A DNA stretch of 64,000 nt. It comes from Ooceraea biroi. Lineage: Eukaryota; Arthropoda; Insecta; Hymenoptera; Formicidae. Location of the stretch: NCBI RefSeq assembly GCF_003672135.1, contig NC_039510.1, positions 12,028,001 to 12,092,000 of the forward strand, written 5' to 3'. Position 1 is the stretch's first letter; every line of letters starts with the position of its first letter. The position numbers were made by a program, and so were the translations under genes. A model generated the notes under the pieces. That model did not search any database. It was not told where the DNA came from and saw nothing but the letters and a program-made list of their open reading frames with translations. This document shows, piece after piece, positions 11,532 to 25,237 of this stretch.

Positions 11532-14500
11532 GCAATTAAAGCTATCAATTTTAGAATACTTAGTACTATATAATTATATTGTGTGTAGATATATAAATAT
11601 ATGATTCTATATATATTCTACTTATCGATTTATCATTTTGTGGTTGTAGAAGCTGAACATGGCTACGCTTCAACGATGCCAATACCTGATGATATGCGGA
11701 CGGTTACAAAGAGGCCAAAGACGAAGAAGTCCCAAGGCAGCAGGTTTGTATCTAATAAAACTTTCCTTACGAAATGACACTATAATTTACTCAAATTTTC
11801 GAACTTGTATCGTTTATACCGAGTCAAAAAGATTGTAAAATTTAAAAAATAAACACAAAAAGTCTCTCTTTATATGTTCGCAAATTATTGATTAAAGTAG
11901 AAAAGATGTTATTTAAAATATTATTCAAAATTGTTTCAGTATAATTTCTTTAAAACAATATGTTATCATTGATATATTCAATTTTAAAATTGTAAAATAA
12001 TAGCATGCAGAATTCTCAATATTGAAATATTCTCAATTTTTTCAAATTTGACATATATTATACTTTTTTAAAAGAATTATTTTAATATATGTTTTTAATT
12101 ACAAAAAACATTTCCATTATAAGAATATTTTATAAAATTGGAACTTTTGAAATCCAATATTTCAAGATATCAGTTGACAGTTAATCTTTTGTGATTTATA
12201 ATTAAATGCTGTACTGTAGTGCGATTTGATTTGATTTGCAATTCTGAGTTATTTATCGCTGCGTTTGTGGTATTTTTCACGCGATAAGTCTCTGCAATTT
12301 GATTCTATATCAGTTGTTAAATTGTTTTGGTATTATTGTTGTTGTCTTATTTTCTTTATCGGATTTTTTTGTCACCTAAGATATAATAAATATTTTCTTT
12401 TTTCTGTTTTCAGAACGACTCATAATGAGCTGGAGAAAAACAGGTAAATGTTCTATAATCTTTTTTAACTTACTTAATATAACTTACTATCTACAAATAT
12501 ATACTCCAATCTTATATCCAATTTTATATTATTAGCATTGAAAGTAGTTAGAAAAAATGTTAGAAGTTTTTGGAGACATTAATTTTCCTAGCTAAGCCAG
12601 AAACCGACCAATTAACAGATATAAAGCGCATAAATATTTTCTCTTTTGATACTTTTTTGTATAAAAATCTAATTATCCTATAATTTTTCACAAAAATAAG
12701 TAATGAGATAAAGTGATAAATGATAATGATAATGATAATGAAATGATAAATAAGATACAGATTGAAATAAAATCAGAATTTTTTTACATGTTTAGGATAA
12801 CATTACCGTCTTCCTTTAAAATCGTTTTTTTAATTCTCAAAAAGATCTTTTTTAAACTGTCTGAAAGCAAAAACTGAAAGGTGAATACTTTTAATGAGAA
12901 GGAAATTGCTTTTTTCATAAGCAATATAAAAAAAGGGGAAAAATAATTACAGAAAGTACTGAAACATTACTGCGAAAAACGTTACTGCGTAGCAGTAACT
13001 GCGTTGCAGTTTCAAGATTTAAAAAAAAAGAGAGAGAAATGTGCGTCGCGGAAGCATACGTTATTATGTTATGTAACGCGAATGTGGGATGTGTAGTGGC
13101 TTTTTACTTCGATCGTTTTTGTCACGCTATCCTTCATGTAACTTCATGCCCTCTTCATTCCTCTTTCTGTCAAGTACTACTCCCACATGAGTTGTTTGGA
13201 TAAAAAACAATCGACAGTCCGCTTGCGATTACCTCGCTTTTCCTTTTTTCCTGAGCACACTTTTCATTTTTTATATCTTCCTCTCTCTGTATATGTATAT
13301 CTTTGGATTGACGAATTTTAATCCTTTTCTTTATATTTATTGTACATATTTATGGCATATATTTATGGTACGCTTTTTCTCACTTCAAGCTATTTTTCAT
13401 AAGAACTTGTACATCAGTTCTTTAAGGTTTAACTTTTTTTCGCGAAAAGAGAGATTTTATTATCAAGTGTTATGTTTGCGCATCAATTGTGATAAATGTG
13501 TGTGAATGAAGTGGTGCGTGTGCTACATCAGTATGCAACACGTGCAACAAACGTACGAAACGTGGAAGCCAATGACATACTGTCCTATATTTGGCGCACA
13601 TCGTGCAGTTGAAATAAATCCGCGACAAATTTATATGCGCACGGATGCTTGCAATTAGGTCTGCATTTAACTGTACATTAAAGATTGCATTGAGATTATA
13701 CCATCAAATCGTTAAAAAAATAAAATTCAAGAAAGATTAGATAGAGACATAAGAGATATAAGACATGACAAAATGTTTTTTATTACAAGTGTTTATTACA
13801 GCTGTCCGGATTATTTTTACAATACGATCAATATTTGATAACCCCAATCACATTATAAATCTACATTGCGAGTTAAATATTTTATGCAATGTTTTTATAA
13901 ATTTAATCGGATTTTTATTTTTAGTGTTTCATGCAAATTTGTAAAGTTATACGTTTATCTAAAAACAAATCTGTATCTCCGTAATATTTTAGCGTTAACT
14001 ATCGTACATTAAAAGTCATGAGAGAGAAAGAGAGAGGATAAGGAAAAAAGAAAATACAAAGTCCAAAGCTAGGAAGAACTAATTTCTGCTTAAAATAAGT
14101 TCTATGTGATTTTATAACGTTGTATCAATATTATTAATCCGGTGGGCGAGCAAAAGTGAAAAGTAATCGTACAGTTGCGCGTTATTTGTATGACTGATTA
14201 TACAGAATAGTGGGGTTTTCCTGAACATCGAGGGCAAAGAGATCAGGGGCGGCTGGAGAACGAAAGCTCGACAAATGGCCGCGCTAGCGCGAGTGAAAAT
14301 GGCGCCGCGAGCGACGCCTGAGGACGCATTTTTGGCCCATTTGAAATGCATTGAATTTTTAAGTGCTACCCTTTGTGCTGCCGACGCGAGAACCATAACG
14401 ATAGCCAACTTCCGGTTCGGCACCCTGCCAGTCTTCTTTCGGCTTTTCATAATTTTGATTTGAGCCCTTCGCGACTATATAACTTCAGCCCTTTATAGCT

Positions 14501-17500
14501 TCGATGCAAAAACAGAAGTCTGGATTTTGTATTTCTATTATTTTTAATTGATACTCTTAATTTGTATTAATGTAATAATAAAAATTGAAATTATCTAACT
14601 ATCATTCAATTATATGAACTGTTAGTTAATTTATAGCTAATATAATAATTAAACATTAGCTTATCAAATTATTGAACAAGTTCTTACTAACGTTATTTTT
14701 AAAAAAGTTGTCTTTTATTGTAGTATATCGATAATTACAATAATTCAAAATTTATATTGCAACTACAGTCAGCAGCAAATAACTTGTATTAAACTCAAAA
14801 AATATCTAAAATTATTAAATAAAATAAATTATCTTCCACGCAACAAAAAAATAAAGAGGCGTTAATTTAAGACTGATGCATAAAGTTACATTAACTGTCC
14901 TATCAACTTTTTAAATTATTGCAGGTCAATGGTTCAAGTCGATAAACGTTTGTGTTATTTACACGCAATATCGTTCATTATTGTTTGAAAAATGATGGGA
15001 AATATAGTTAGTATGCAAAATTAAAAAATATCAACAGACAGCAGAACTTTATTTCTTTTTCAATTTTTAATCTTACGCTATTTAACAAATTTAACAAATT
15101 ATCAAAAAGTTGTTTGGACAAACGCGAGAAATCTCAGTAAGACAAGCGATACGATACAAAAGGAAAGAATAGTAAACGTAGAATAATTAAAATGAACAGG
15201 TTTGATGTGTGGATAAACATGCAGGGTATATCCTCTACTAGATGCACGGGACAGAATGCGGGTTGACTTCGGGGTCAAGGACGACTCAGCGGAACGTGCA
15301 CCCTGTACACCTCCTTCCATTTTCTAACGTTCGAGAGATCAGGAGATGCCCGATATTGTTCAGAGCATCGACCGACCTTGGTTAAAAGCGTTATATATTG
15401 AATCGATGCGTATGGAATATCAGATTTCACAAGTTTCAGTTTTATGGAACGATCTTGTAGGACAAATTATTTTTCGTAAAAGTTCTCCTCTGCTGGTTCT
15501 CCAATCGAACGCTACGCACTTCTTCGCTAACAGTGCCCCTTACTTTTGACGAAATATCTTCATGAATTTCCAGTTAAATTTGCGGATATTTAAAACAGCT
15601 GATACAAGAGTATCTTGTGTATCATACAGTTTGATATGGTGTTATTTGAAAAATGTTTACTACATATAGCTTTATATTTTGGAATCATTGACAAGAGGGA
15701 AAGAGGGAAACGAGTATTGATGTATCAGATCATGTATCACATCTGTGATATGATACAACGTCAAGCTACAGTTAACATGCAATAGTTATTTATTCACAAG
15801 AGATGTAGTTCAAGGGAAAGAATAATGGGGAGAATGGAAAGGTTTCATGTGTTTCCCTTGTAAAAATGGCGCAAGCATTAGGGCCCAGGGACCCTTGTCT
15901 TTACGTCTCCTGCAACTCACCATTGCCACTTTGAAGCTCGTTCACCTTGAGCTCCCCGAACAGTGATTCTCATTCCTGATTACTCATTTCTGCTTGTTGC
16001 ATTATATGTCATTATAATGTTATGGTTACACTTGTTATATATCTATTCGATCAGCCATATGCCATATTTTTCGAAGGTAAAATTGAACTGTTCAACTTTG
16101 TTATGTTGTTTGTTGAGAAACATTCTATTGATCATTATTAACAAGTTTGTGTGTGTCGTGCGCGCGCGTTACAATATTTTAAATAATTTAATAAATTATA
16201 TACACATATTTATTAAATTTAATTTTCAAAGAAATTTCTGCATAGATGTGCAATAATTACTTATGTGATTGTAAGGAAAATTTATTTTCTGATTTGTTTT
16301 ATAATACTCGGTTACAATAGCAGCTTGCGTTTACGCAAAATTGAAACACTGCTGAAACATTCTTAATACATTATCGTAAACTTTTATATTCTACTGTAGA
16401 AGTTTTTATAAATTTAGTTTGATCAAGAACAGAAAGTTTTACTTTCAATATGATGTTTTTTGCAAGAGCAAGATGAATATTGCGGTAATAATACGGTAGC
16501 ACTCAGTACATACCTGTTGGACGTGACCTGAACGAAGAAAATGGATAGAAGGCAGAACGAAAGAGAGGGAAAGGGAGAGATAATGAAGACCAAAGGGAGC
16601 GCATTTCCTCGCTGAATAGTTTCCCATCATTTTCAGCAGACAGGAGTTATATTGACGGTTTACGTGATGATTCGGAATCGGTTGCGATCAAATGGAAAGG
16701 CAGGGAGCGAAAGAGTGAATACCAATAAACTGACGGATAATTACATAGCGTTAATTATTTGTTAATAGTTTCCAATTGTAGATTGTATTAAATTTGTCCA
16801 AATATTTTTAATTATTATTTATAAGTAGAATTATATGCAGGTATTCTTTCAACTTTAATTTCAACTTTTTTATTTTTTATTCATTTTACTAGAAAGTGGA
16901 AATTATGCTTATAATTTATTTATTTAACAGTAATGTTTAATATATAACTTATGTTTTATTTTACATTTTTTAACTAATCTCCCCATACAAACTATCATAC
17001 AAACAATTTCTTTAACAAAACTTGACAGTTTTTCAGTTAAATTTTTGTAAACTATACGCAAAATCTAATATAAATTTTACATTAATTTTAAACATTAATT
17101 TATCTTTTATTACATTAATTTCAATGATTTTAGCTATTGTCCGCGTAAGACATTTCAGTAATAACTTTTGAAATAAGTTGTAATATATAAACAACATTTT
17201 ATCAGAGATCTTTGGCAAACAGAAACATTAGGAATAAAAGACATCGCTTCTATCGGTCATGATGAAGAAACATGATGTTTTGGTACAGTTATCATTTAAT
17301 TCAGCGCTTATCATCGATCAGACAGCAAATTCGATAAGGGAATCGCGCGCCTGACTGTTATTTCAAGGTAGAGGTCGTCCGAGCTGCGATTCCAGACGGG
17401 TTCCCCTGTACTGGTTTTCTGCGCGAGAACCAATTCGATCGGCCTCGCTTCCATTTCCATCCGGAAGTGAGGGCGCGATGAAGGGAAATCGAACATTCGC

Positions 17501-20500
17501 TCACCGTGTATATAGGGTGTCTCGCGCGGTAGACAACAAGAGTTTTCCAGTCTATTCAACAAGTCATTCTGAATCAATCGTATTCATGATGAGTTCATCT
17601 CCGTAACGTTAGTGTCATTTTTTAAATTCTGAAAGACTCATTCGAATTCTTGTCCACCGAAGAGTTTTGAGTGAATCTCCGTTTCTTCATCCTATTTTTA
17701 TTGTTTAAGACAGCAAACATTTTTTTAATTAAACTAATAATTTTAAACTGACATTTTTAGAACTTTTTGGAGAACTCAGAACTTCCATCAGGCTTCTTGC
17801 AGTTTTCAAAAACGCTGAAAAAGATATATTTAAAAAGAATATATTTAATGTATTTATACAGGGTGAGGCACCTAAAACAGGTCACCTGAATATCTCGGCT
17901 GTTATTGGTGATAGAAAAAATGTGTCAGACCAAACTTGCATGGTTTCGAGGGACACATAATGTGTGCTAAATAGTTTTTTATTAGGTGGACGCGTAGAAG
18001 TCATATGAAGGTCAACTTCGTTTTTTTAAATGGTATGATATGTTTTTTTACGTACCATCTAGTAGAGCGTTTGAAGATGTGCACATTGATCTACGGGTCA
18101 AAATCATTCAAGGTCACTGAAGGCCAACTGCAAGGGAAAATAATTTACTTTATATTGCCTAGAGTTCTCTGCTATTAAAAATACTGTAAACTCAGAAATG
18201 AAAAAGTTCTAGCCCTTAGAAATTTTTTCTTTTTCCGCAAAGTTCTGAGTTGTTCATATCATTATTTCTTATATTGCCTAGAGTTCCCTGCTATTGAAAA
18301 TACCGTAAACTCAGAAATAAAAAAGTTGTAGCACTTAGAAATTTTAGCCTTCAGTGACCTTGAATGATTTTGACCTGTAGATCAATGTGCGCATCTTCAA
18401 ACGCTCTACTAGATGGTACGTAAAAAAACATATCATACCATTTAAAAACACAAAGTTAACCTTCATATGACCTCTACGCGTCCACCTAATAAAAAATTAT
18501 TTTGAACAAATTATGTATCCCCTCGAAACCATGCAAGTTTGGTCTGACACATTTTTTTCTATCACCAATAACAGCCGAGATATTCAGGTGGCCTGTTTTA
18601 GGTGCCTTACCCTGTATATATTAATATATATTAATATATATTTTTAAAAAGAAAAAGATATATTGTGTCAAAAAGACTGCAATTTTATCTATTATATCTT
18701 TTCATTGGAGTGCATAATTGTTTTGCTTCAGGGAAATCGAATTTTTAATTCGTCAAGAGGGGTTACTGCTGAAATGAGAAATCTACTTTATACTTCGTCA
18801 GCTACTATAGCCAAGTAGTTACATATCAGATGCGAGATGATCGGGTTACGTGGTGACGTCCTGCACTTTTTTTTATATCGAATGAGCTGTGCGCGGCTAG
18901 GCGATTCGAATCGGTTCGCGCGAGAGGTGCGAGTCGAGTCAGCGAAAGCTTGCGCAATACCTGACCTATTGTGCTCGTTAGGAACATTCGGGATCAGCTA
19001 TTGGATGGGACTCCCTTTCCTTATCCTCCATCTCGTCCTTATCATCTTTCTCCCTTCACGTCCTCGCCGCAATGTGGACGACGTTGTCCTCGGGGATATA
19101 CCTCTGTCGCAGAAAGGAATAGGACCTTCAGGAAGGAAACCTGACTTCCACCATGCTAAAGGACCTCTACCTAATTCTATGGGGCAAGAGTCTCGGGATT
19201 TAGAGCCAAAGTGCACTTTGGAGATTCCCCCTTTCTCCCAATCCTACTTGCTTGCTCTCTTTCTTAACGATCAAGCGGATCCTAGCCAGCAGAACATCGG
19301 GATCATATTTTGTTCGCAGATTTATCTTAAAAGAAGGTTCTTAAAAAAAATTGGAAGAAAAGAAAATAGAAAGAAACATATCAGCATATTCGGTTTAGCG
19401 TGAATTGCATTTTTAGTAATAGCCTCTTGTAATCAGTTTTTAGATGAATTATTTAACGAATTTTAGTAATATGTTACTTGAAACAATTAGAATATCATTT
19501 ATTTAACTAATTCTATTACTTAGCAGATAATTTGTTTTTTATTTGCGTTTCATGACAGTTTCTTAAAAAATTTATTTATAAAATATATTACAATCTGTAA
19601 TTTTTTTTATACACGTTTTGCTTTTATCGGTGCATTCTTGTTGGGTACTACTGAAGTATATTGCAGTTTCTATAAGATGTTTGTAATTTTGTAAGTCACA
19701 ATAAGTTTTTGTAATTTGTACTAATAATTTTAAACTGATAGTTTTCGAACTTTTTGGAGGCACTCAGAATTTCAATCAGGTTTTGATAAGTTTTAAGATT
19801 TTAAGATTTAACGATAAGTAATTTTATAAATTGCAATTGAAGCTCAGAAAGAGAAAAATCGAAGAATGCTAGATTCAGACAGATCTTGCGAAGCGTCAAG
19901 TTCTGTGCTATTGGCGCAACTCGACGTGATGTGTACGCTGTGCCATTGCAATTGCGTCGCGGAGTGCATCGAACCCGCGCAGGTGAAAGTGAACCAAAGC
20001 GGTACTCTCGCACATTCGTTCGTCAGACGATCGGTCCCCCAGTTTATGAAATCGTCAGCAACACAAAGGGTAAATCGAAACGTGCACATTGATTCGACGA
20101 GGCGAGGTCGCGTTCTCATGTCTTATGTCTACAGCACCTATTCGTTGCAGCATTCCAGGATCGAAAAAAATCTGCAGTCGCAACAATAACTCTACGAATA
20201 GCGCGATATTGCTTTTGAGGTACATCTTTGTAAGAAAATTAATTAAATTGTGTCCCATCTTCATGCACGCACTAGATTTTTATCGAAAACTTAGAAATTA
20301 AGATCATAAAATGTCATTCAGTTATATGTCTTCTTTATGTAATATGTATAATTAAAAAAAATATTTTATTTTCTTAAAATGTAATGCAAAATGTCAAATG
20401 ATTTTGTAGCAAATTATATGAAGACTTTTTTTATAAAATTATATAATAGTAAATGTTATAAAGAGAGGATGAAAGGGTTGAAATAATTCAACGATGTACT

Positions 20501-23500
20501 TCCACTATAGTAAATGTTGCATTCCTGAATCGACCTATAGCCATGCTACATGCGATTATCGAAGCCTAGCTAACGGTCGGACGTGCTCTAGCGAGTAACT
20601 GTATCGTTTCAGAAAAGAGCACAGTACGGCAAGAAGTTATATTGGATTACGTGTGTTTACTTAGAAGTACATTGACGTAAAGAAAAAAAAACACGAAAAA
20701 GTTGTTGGCTTTATATGAATGTGATAGAGACAATAACAGTAATGCTTATCTTTGAAAATAGTAATTTTTATGTTATACTGTTCTCTTTGTCTGATTTTAT
20801 ATATTAAAAATAAATACATAAAGCATGAACTTAGTGGACCCGTTAGTGTTATCTTGCGTTGACAAAGGTTTGAAAAGTCCAAAACAAAATTGAGAATCTT
20901 AAAGTGACTATTTTATGCTTGAGTTACTGATTCAGAGCAACAGGATTAGAGAAGAGAGAGATATTGAAAACCAACATGTAGCCATTGTGCTTGTAATGTT
21001 AGATGGTATTGTTGAGGTTCTCCCTCTCAATGCGGTGCAAGTCGTGATAGCCGTGGTCGTAACTTGTGATAGTCGTGCAGCTTTGCTTCTCTTATTGTCC
21101 AATCTCTGCTAGTAAAGTCGAAAATATCTATAGATATATGTATAGAAACAGCCATGGAATATACTTTAAGATGTTTTTTTTTCTCGATAAAATTTTGTTC
21201 GAGATTGTATAACTGCAGTTAAGTAATCTAAGAGAAATACTATGATCTTTTGGAATATTTTGTATTTTATTTTGTATTGTATTTTATTAACATTTTTTTT
21301 CTATTTTTACGTTTTTTTATTATTTGTTTTTGCACTAAATATTATACGAAAGAAGCTATCTTTTGCTATAATATTTGAAGATATGTAGATATGAAGATGA
21401 TACAGAAGAATATACGGAGAAAGTTTTTCGCTCAACTCATGCATTGAATAAGTCATGAAGGATCTCGATGATAAACGCGCGATTACATCACTGGTGAGAA
21501 ACCCGGTTGTGTAAGGAATTGAGAAACATTATATTTACAAAGTGTAAATAAAAGGAAATATTCTATTACTTATATATCCTATATTTTAGCACTGATTATC
21601 AATCACGAAATTGCCTTTTATTAGTTTTTAGCATTTAGTGAATGTCAAATACACATCAAATTAATTGATTAAAAATTGTTATTTGATTGTAAGCTAAGTT
21701 TATATTTCCATTTTCTTAAATTAGATTTTTAAATTAGATATACTGTAAGAGTCAAAAGAAGTTTTATCGCTAAGAAAGATGGCTGCGAATTTTTCCGGCT
21801 CGCTGGCTCTTCGATGGACCTCAAACGAGACTTTAAAGCGCGATGAAAGTTTTATGAAGGAAGCACGAGAATGGTGAAGTGAGGGGAAAAATACAGCTCG
21901 GTAGCTTCCTGCAAGACTCGAAATTTTACGATCAGCCGAAGCTTTACTCCGGTGTCTGGGAAAAGCAAAACGACTCGTCAGCTCAATGCTTGAGCTTTCA
22001 AAATTCGGAAAGTTTTTTAAAGCAAAGATTTGAAAGAAAGTATATTTCTTATGGGGGATACATGAGAAATACATATAGCTGAAAAACAGAGTATGAAAAA
22101 TGATATTAGATTTAGCAAAAATTAATTATTATATTTTGCATAACATAATTCTCATAGGTCTCAAAAAATCATCAAAAAATGAAAAAAAGTTATTTTTGTT
22201 GATAATTATTTGACAGCTTGTTAAAGAAGAAAGCGAAGATTTACAGACATAGAGAGAAGAGGAGAGAATAGGAGAAAGGGTAGGAGAAATAGCAAGCACA
22301 ATCACGTGCGGGTTCGAAAGGTCAAGATCAAGTCGCCAAGGGAGATGCGATCTGGAACTGCAAATACAGAGAGAAAAGATGGTGTAGCTTCAAGCGTATG
22401 AGGGAAGAATAAAACTCTCGTATACCATCAACTTTAAAAATAAAATGGCAATTGACCAATACTCCTGTAAATATATATTGTTTTTTTTTATCAATTCCTA
22501 TCTCTTTTATGTGCTGCACATATGGAAACACAATAAAGGTACGATACTGCAATATTGAAATGGAAGTAAAATAAAAATATTCTATGTAATCGCACGGAAA
22601 AACATGGTAAAACATTTAATTCTGCATCACTTTTACGATCAGAATGCAGAGTGCAGTGCTGTTTTGCATTGTTTAAAAAAACAAAAAAGAGATAAGATAA
22701 CATTGAATTATCAATAGTGAAAAAGATATATCGTTCCTGAAGTGATCGATGCTCGAGGTAGCTAATTAGGATTCGCTACTACGAATTAGCGAGTCTTAAT
22801 GAAGGCACGTGCGGACTGGTCTTTGTCGTTTACTAAGGATTTTGAGGCACTGCTTAATTAAGCGCAATCAGTATTATACGACTGTATGCATCCACTTACA
22901 CGTTTCAGTGAAAATCCACGTGTTCCTGTTATACCGGTGGTTGTCCCATAATTGCATTTATATGAGGATCTTCCATATTATTAGGTATGCAAATTATTTC
23001 GATGCCTTTACATTGAATCAATTATAATTCTGTATTAAATTTACATATATTCCTGCCGTTTTGGGAATTTGAAGTATCAACGAAATTTTAACATTTAAGA
23101 AATACTATGTATCTTGGCGAAGCAAATCACATGACTTCAGAAAGCAATAGTGAACACGATGATGTCCAAAAAGTAAAATATATTAGATATTCTGTATTCT
23201 TTTCGTGTTTCAATTGAAGAAAAAATTGTTGAAACCGCGGATATAATTCCTTCAGTCTTTAAAAAGGTTTTATGACACATAAAATTTGTACAAAATGGTT
23301 TCGGAGTAGTAATTTCGATCTTTGCGATCGAGAACGTGCCGACCAATCGAAGAAATCTGAAAATAAGGAGCTTGAGCAGCTGTTGAGTGAAACTCCCCTC
23401 AGACTCAACAGGAGTTCTACAACTGAGAGTTACTCAGCAATCGATTTCCTTTCGTTTACATCAGCTGGGAAAGATTCAAAGGCCGATGGATTCCGTATGC

Positions 23501-25183
23501 GCTTAGAAAACAAACTTTATTTAATTTATTTTATTATTTTATTTAATGTATTTAAAAAGGACATCGAATTAATTTGTACACCGAATATCATGTGTAAACA
23601 TATACACTCATGATACACTATTGTATCACCTGCCTAATTTCTTACGATTTTCGTGTGAATTCTTTATAATTCTTTTTGTTTTTTTATTTAAAATCGTAAG
23701 TCAAAAGTGGATAATTTCAGATGAACATTTACGTTCACGTTAACATTTGGAACAGTTGGAATTATTGTAACTCCGCATGACTAAGGATCAAAGACAATTG
23801 TGCGACGTGAGAAAGGATATTCTACACGAAGGTGAGCTTGTGGTGATCCACGGCAAAGCTGAACTTTAAATGGTATCTCGTTTTGGGAAGTTGCATACAG
23901 TTTAATTAAGCTAGACCTATTTCGCCTGTGTCTACAAATGGTATTTTGCAGTAATGCTTCGATTCTTCTCTTATTCTCTCTCTCTCTCTCTCTCTCTATT
24001 CATTCTCGCTATAGAACGGGCACCAATTGAAGGAAGTCCAAGTTCGTCTAAGTCTCGACTCTCGAGTGTCCGTTCTAATGAATTGCTAAACTATCTTGAA
24101 TCACTCCTTAAACGAAAGCTCTATTTCCCTGAATAGCTGCTGTCCCTAAAACTTTAATGATTAGTTGATCACGAATATCCTGCCGGAAGTGAGAAGATTG
24201 AAAATGTTCCACTAATTCAGATATTTATTGTTTGTTAATGCATGAATGTAATAAATTTGATTAAAACAAGTAATTAGCAGTTAATTAATCTAATTACGTG
24301 ATAAATTCAATTTTAACGTTTAATGTTGCTGGATTAATGAATTTTACGCTATAGTATTTGAAGTTCTTTAGAAATAATAGTATGAATTATGTTTACGATG
24401 ATTTAGTATAAATTGCATTCACATGATTTAATAGTAATAAATACCATTATATATAGGAATTACAAATAACTTATAAATAAATATGTTAAGCATAAATAAT
24501 CATACTGCGATAAAACGAGATAATTGCAAGAAAGTAAAAACAACAATAAAGCAGATATGAGGAGATAAACGAAAAAAAGACAGAAGCAGAATAAGAAACA
24601 AGAATATAGAGAGGTAGAGAGAAGTAGAGACTGAGAGATGAGTGTGCAACAGGGGTAGTGATACAGCAATGCAATAGGGCGGGCAGGGGAGAGGAGAAGA
24701 TATCGAGGAGGAGAAGTAAAGTTACGAGGCTGTTTACAGACGGCTGTTAAAGCGATCTAACTCATGGTCGGCCATTGCTCCCGCTAGGCTTGGCTACGCA
24801 CTTGCGATGTTATTCACGCTTTATACAGGTTGCCTCAAACATGACCAGTCGATTTTTCGTAACTGAATAAAGGAACTGCTAAAATCGTCGCATTCTTAAT
24901 TTTCCAATTCCTAAAAGGAAAAAATTATATGTATGAAATATTACAAAATTTCGATTCTACATAGAATGTTCTTGCGAGGCGAATCTGGAGCAATACTTGG
25001 ACAATATTATCTTGAAATTAAAGGATAGGAAGAGTTAAGATGAAAAGAACTAGCATTCTTCACTCAGCGATCTACTGGCGAACTACCGATTAATATTCGA
25101 TCGTTGCCACTCGCGCATATTACACCCCAAGGCAGCATCCTCTCTTTGAGCGATCTTCAGCACATTCCCCGAACTGCACCCCC

Positions 25184-25237
<54 letters not shown>

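Noticed and set aside
14112..14463. Overlapping 112- and 62-codon frames in a GC island
   Set aside because: Opposite-strand frames in the same GC patch, no family pattern and no convincing splice sites.
15734..15766. Small ATCACA/TGTGAT palindrome in Mxd intron 3
   Set aside because: Short arms in AT-rich sequence; expected by chance at this length.
18837..19403. 188-codon open frame in Mxd intron 3
   Set aside because: It lies in a GC-rich island; composition is mixed and no domain or family pattern is visible. No splice context links it to Mxd. Kept only as part of the GC-island finding.
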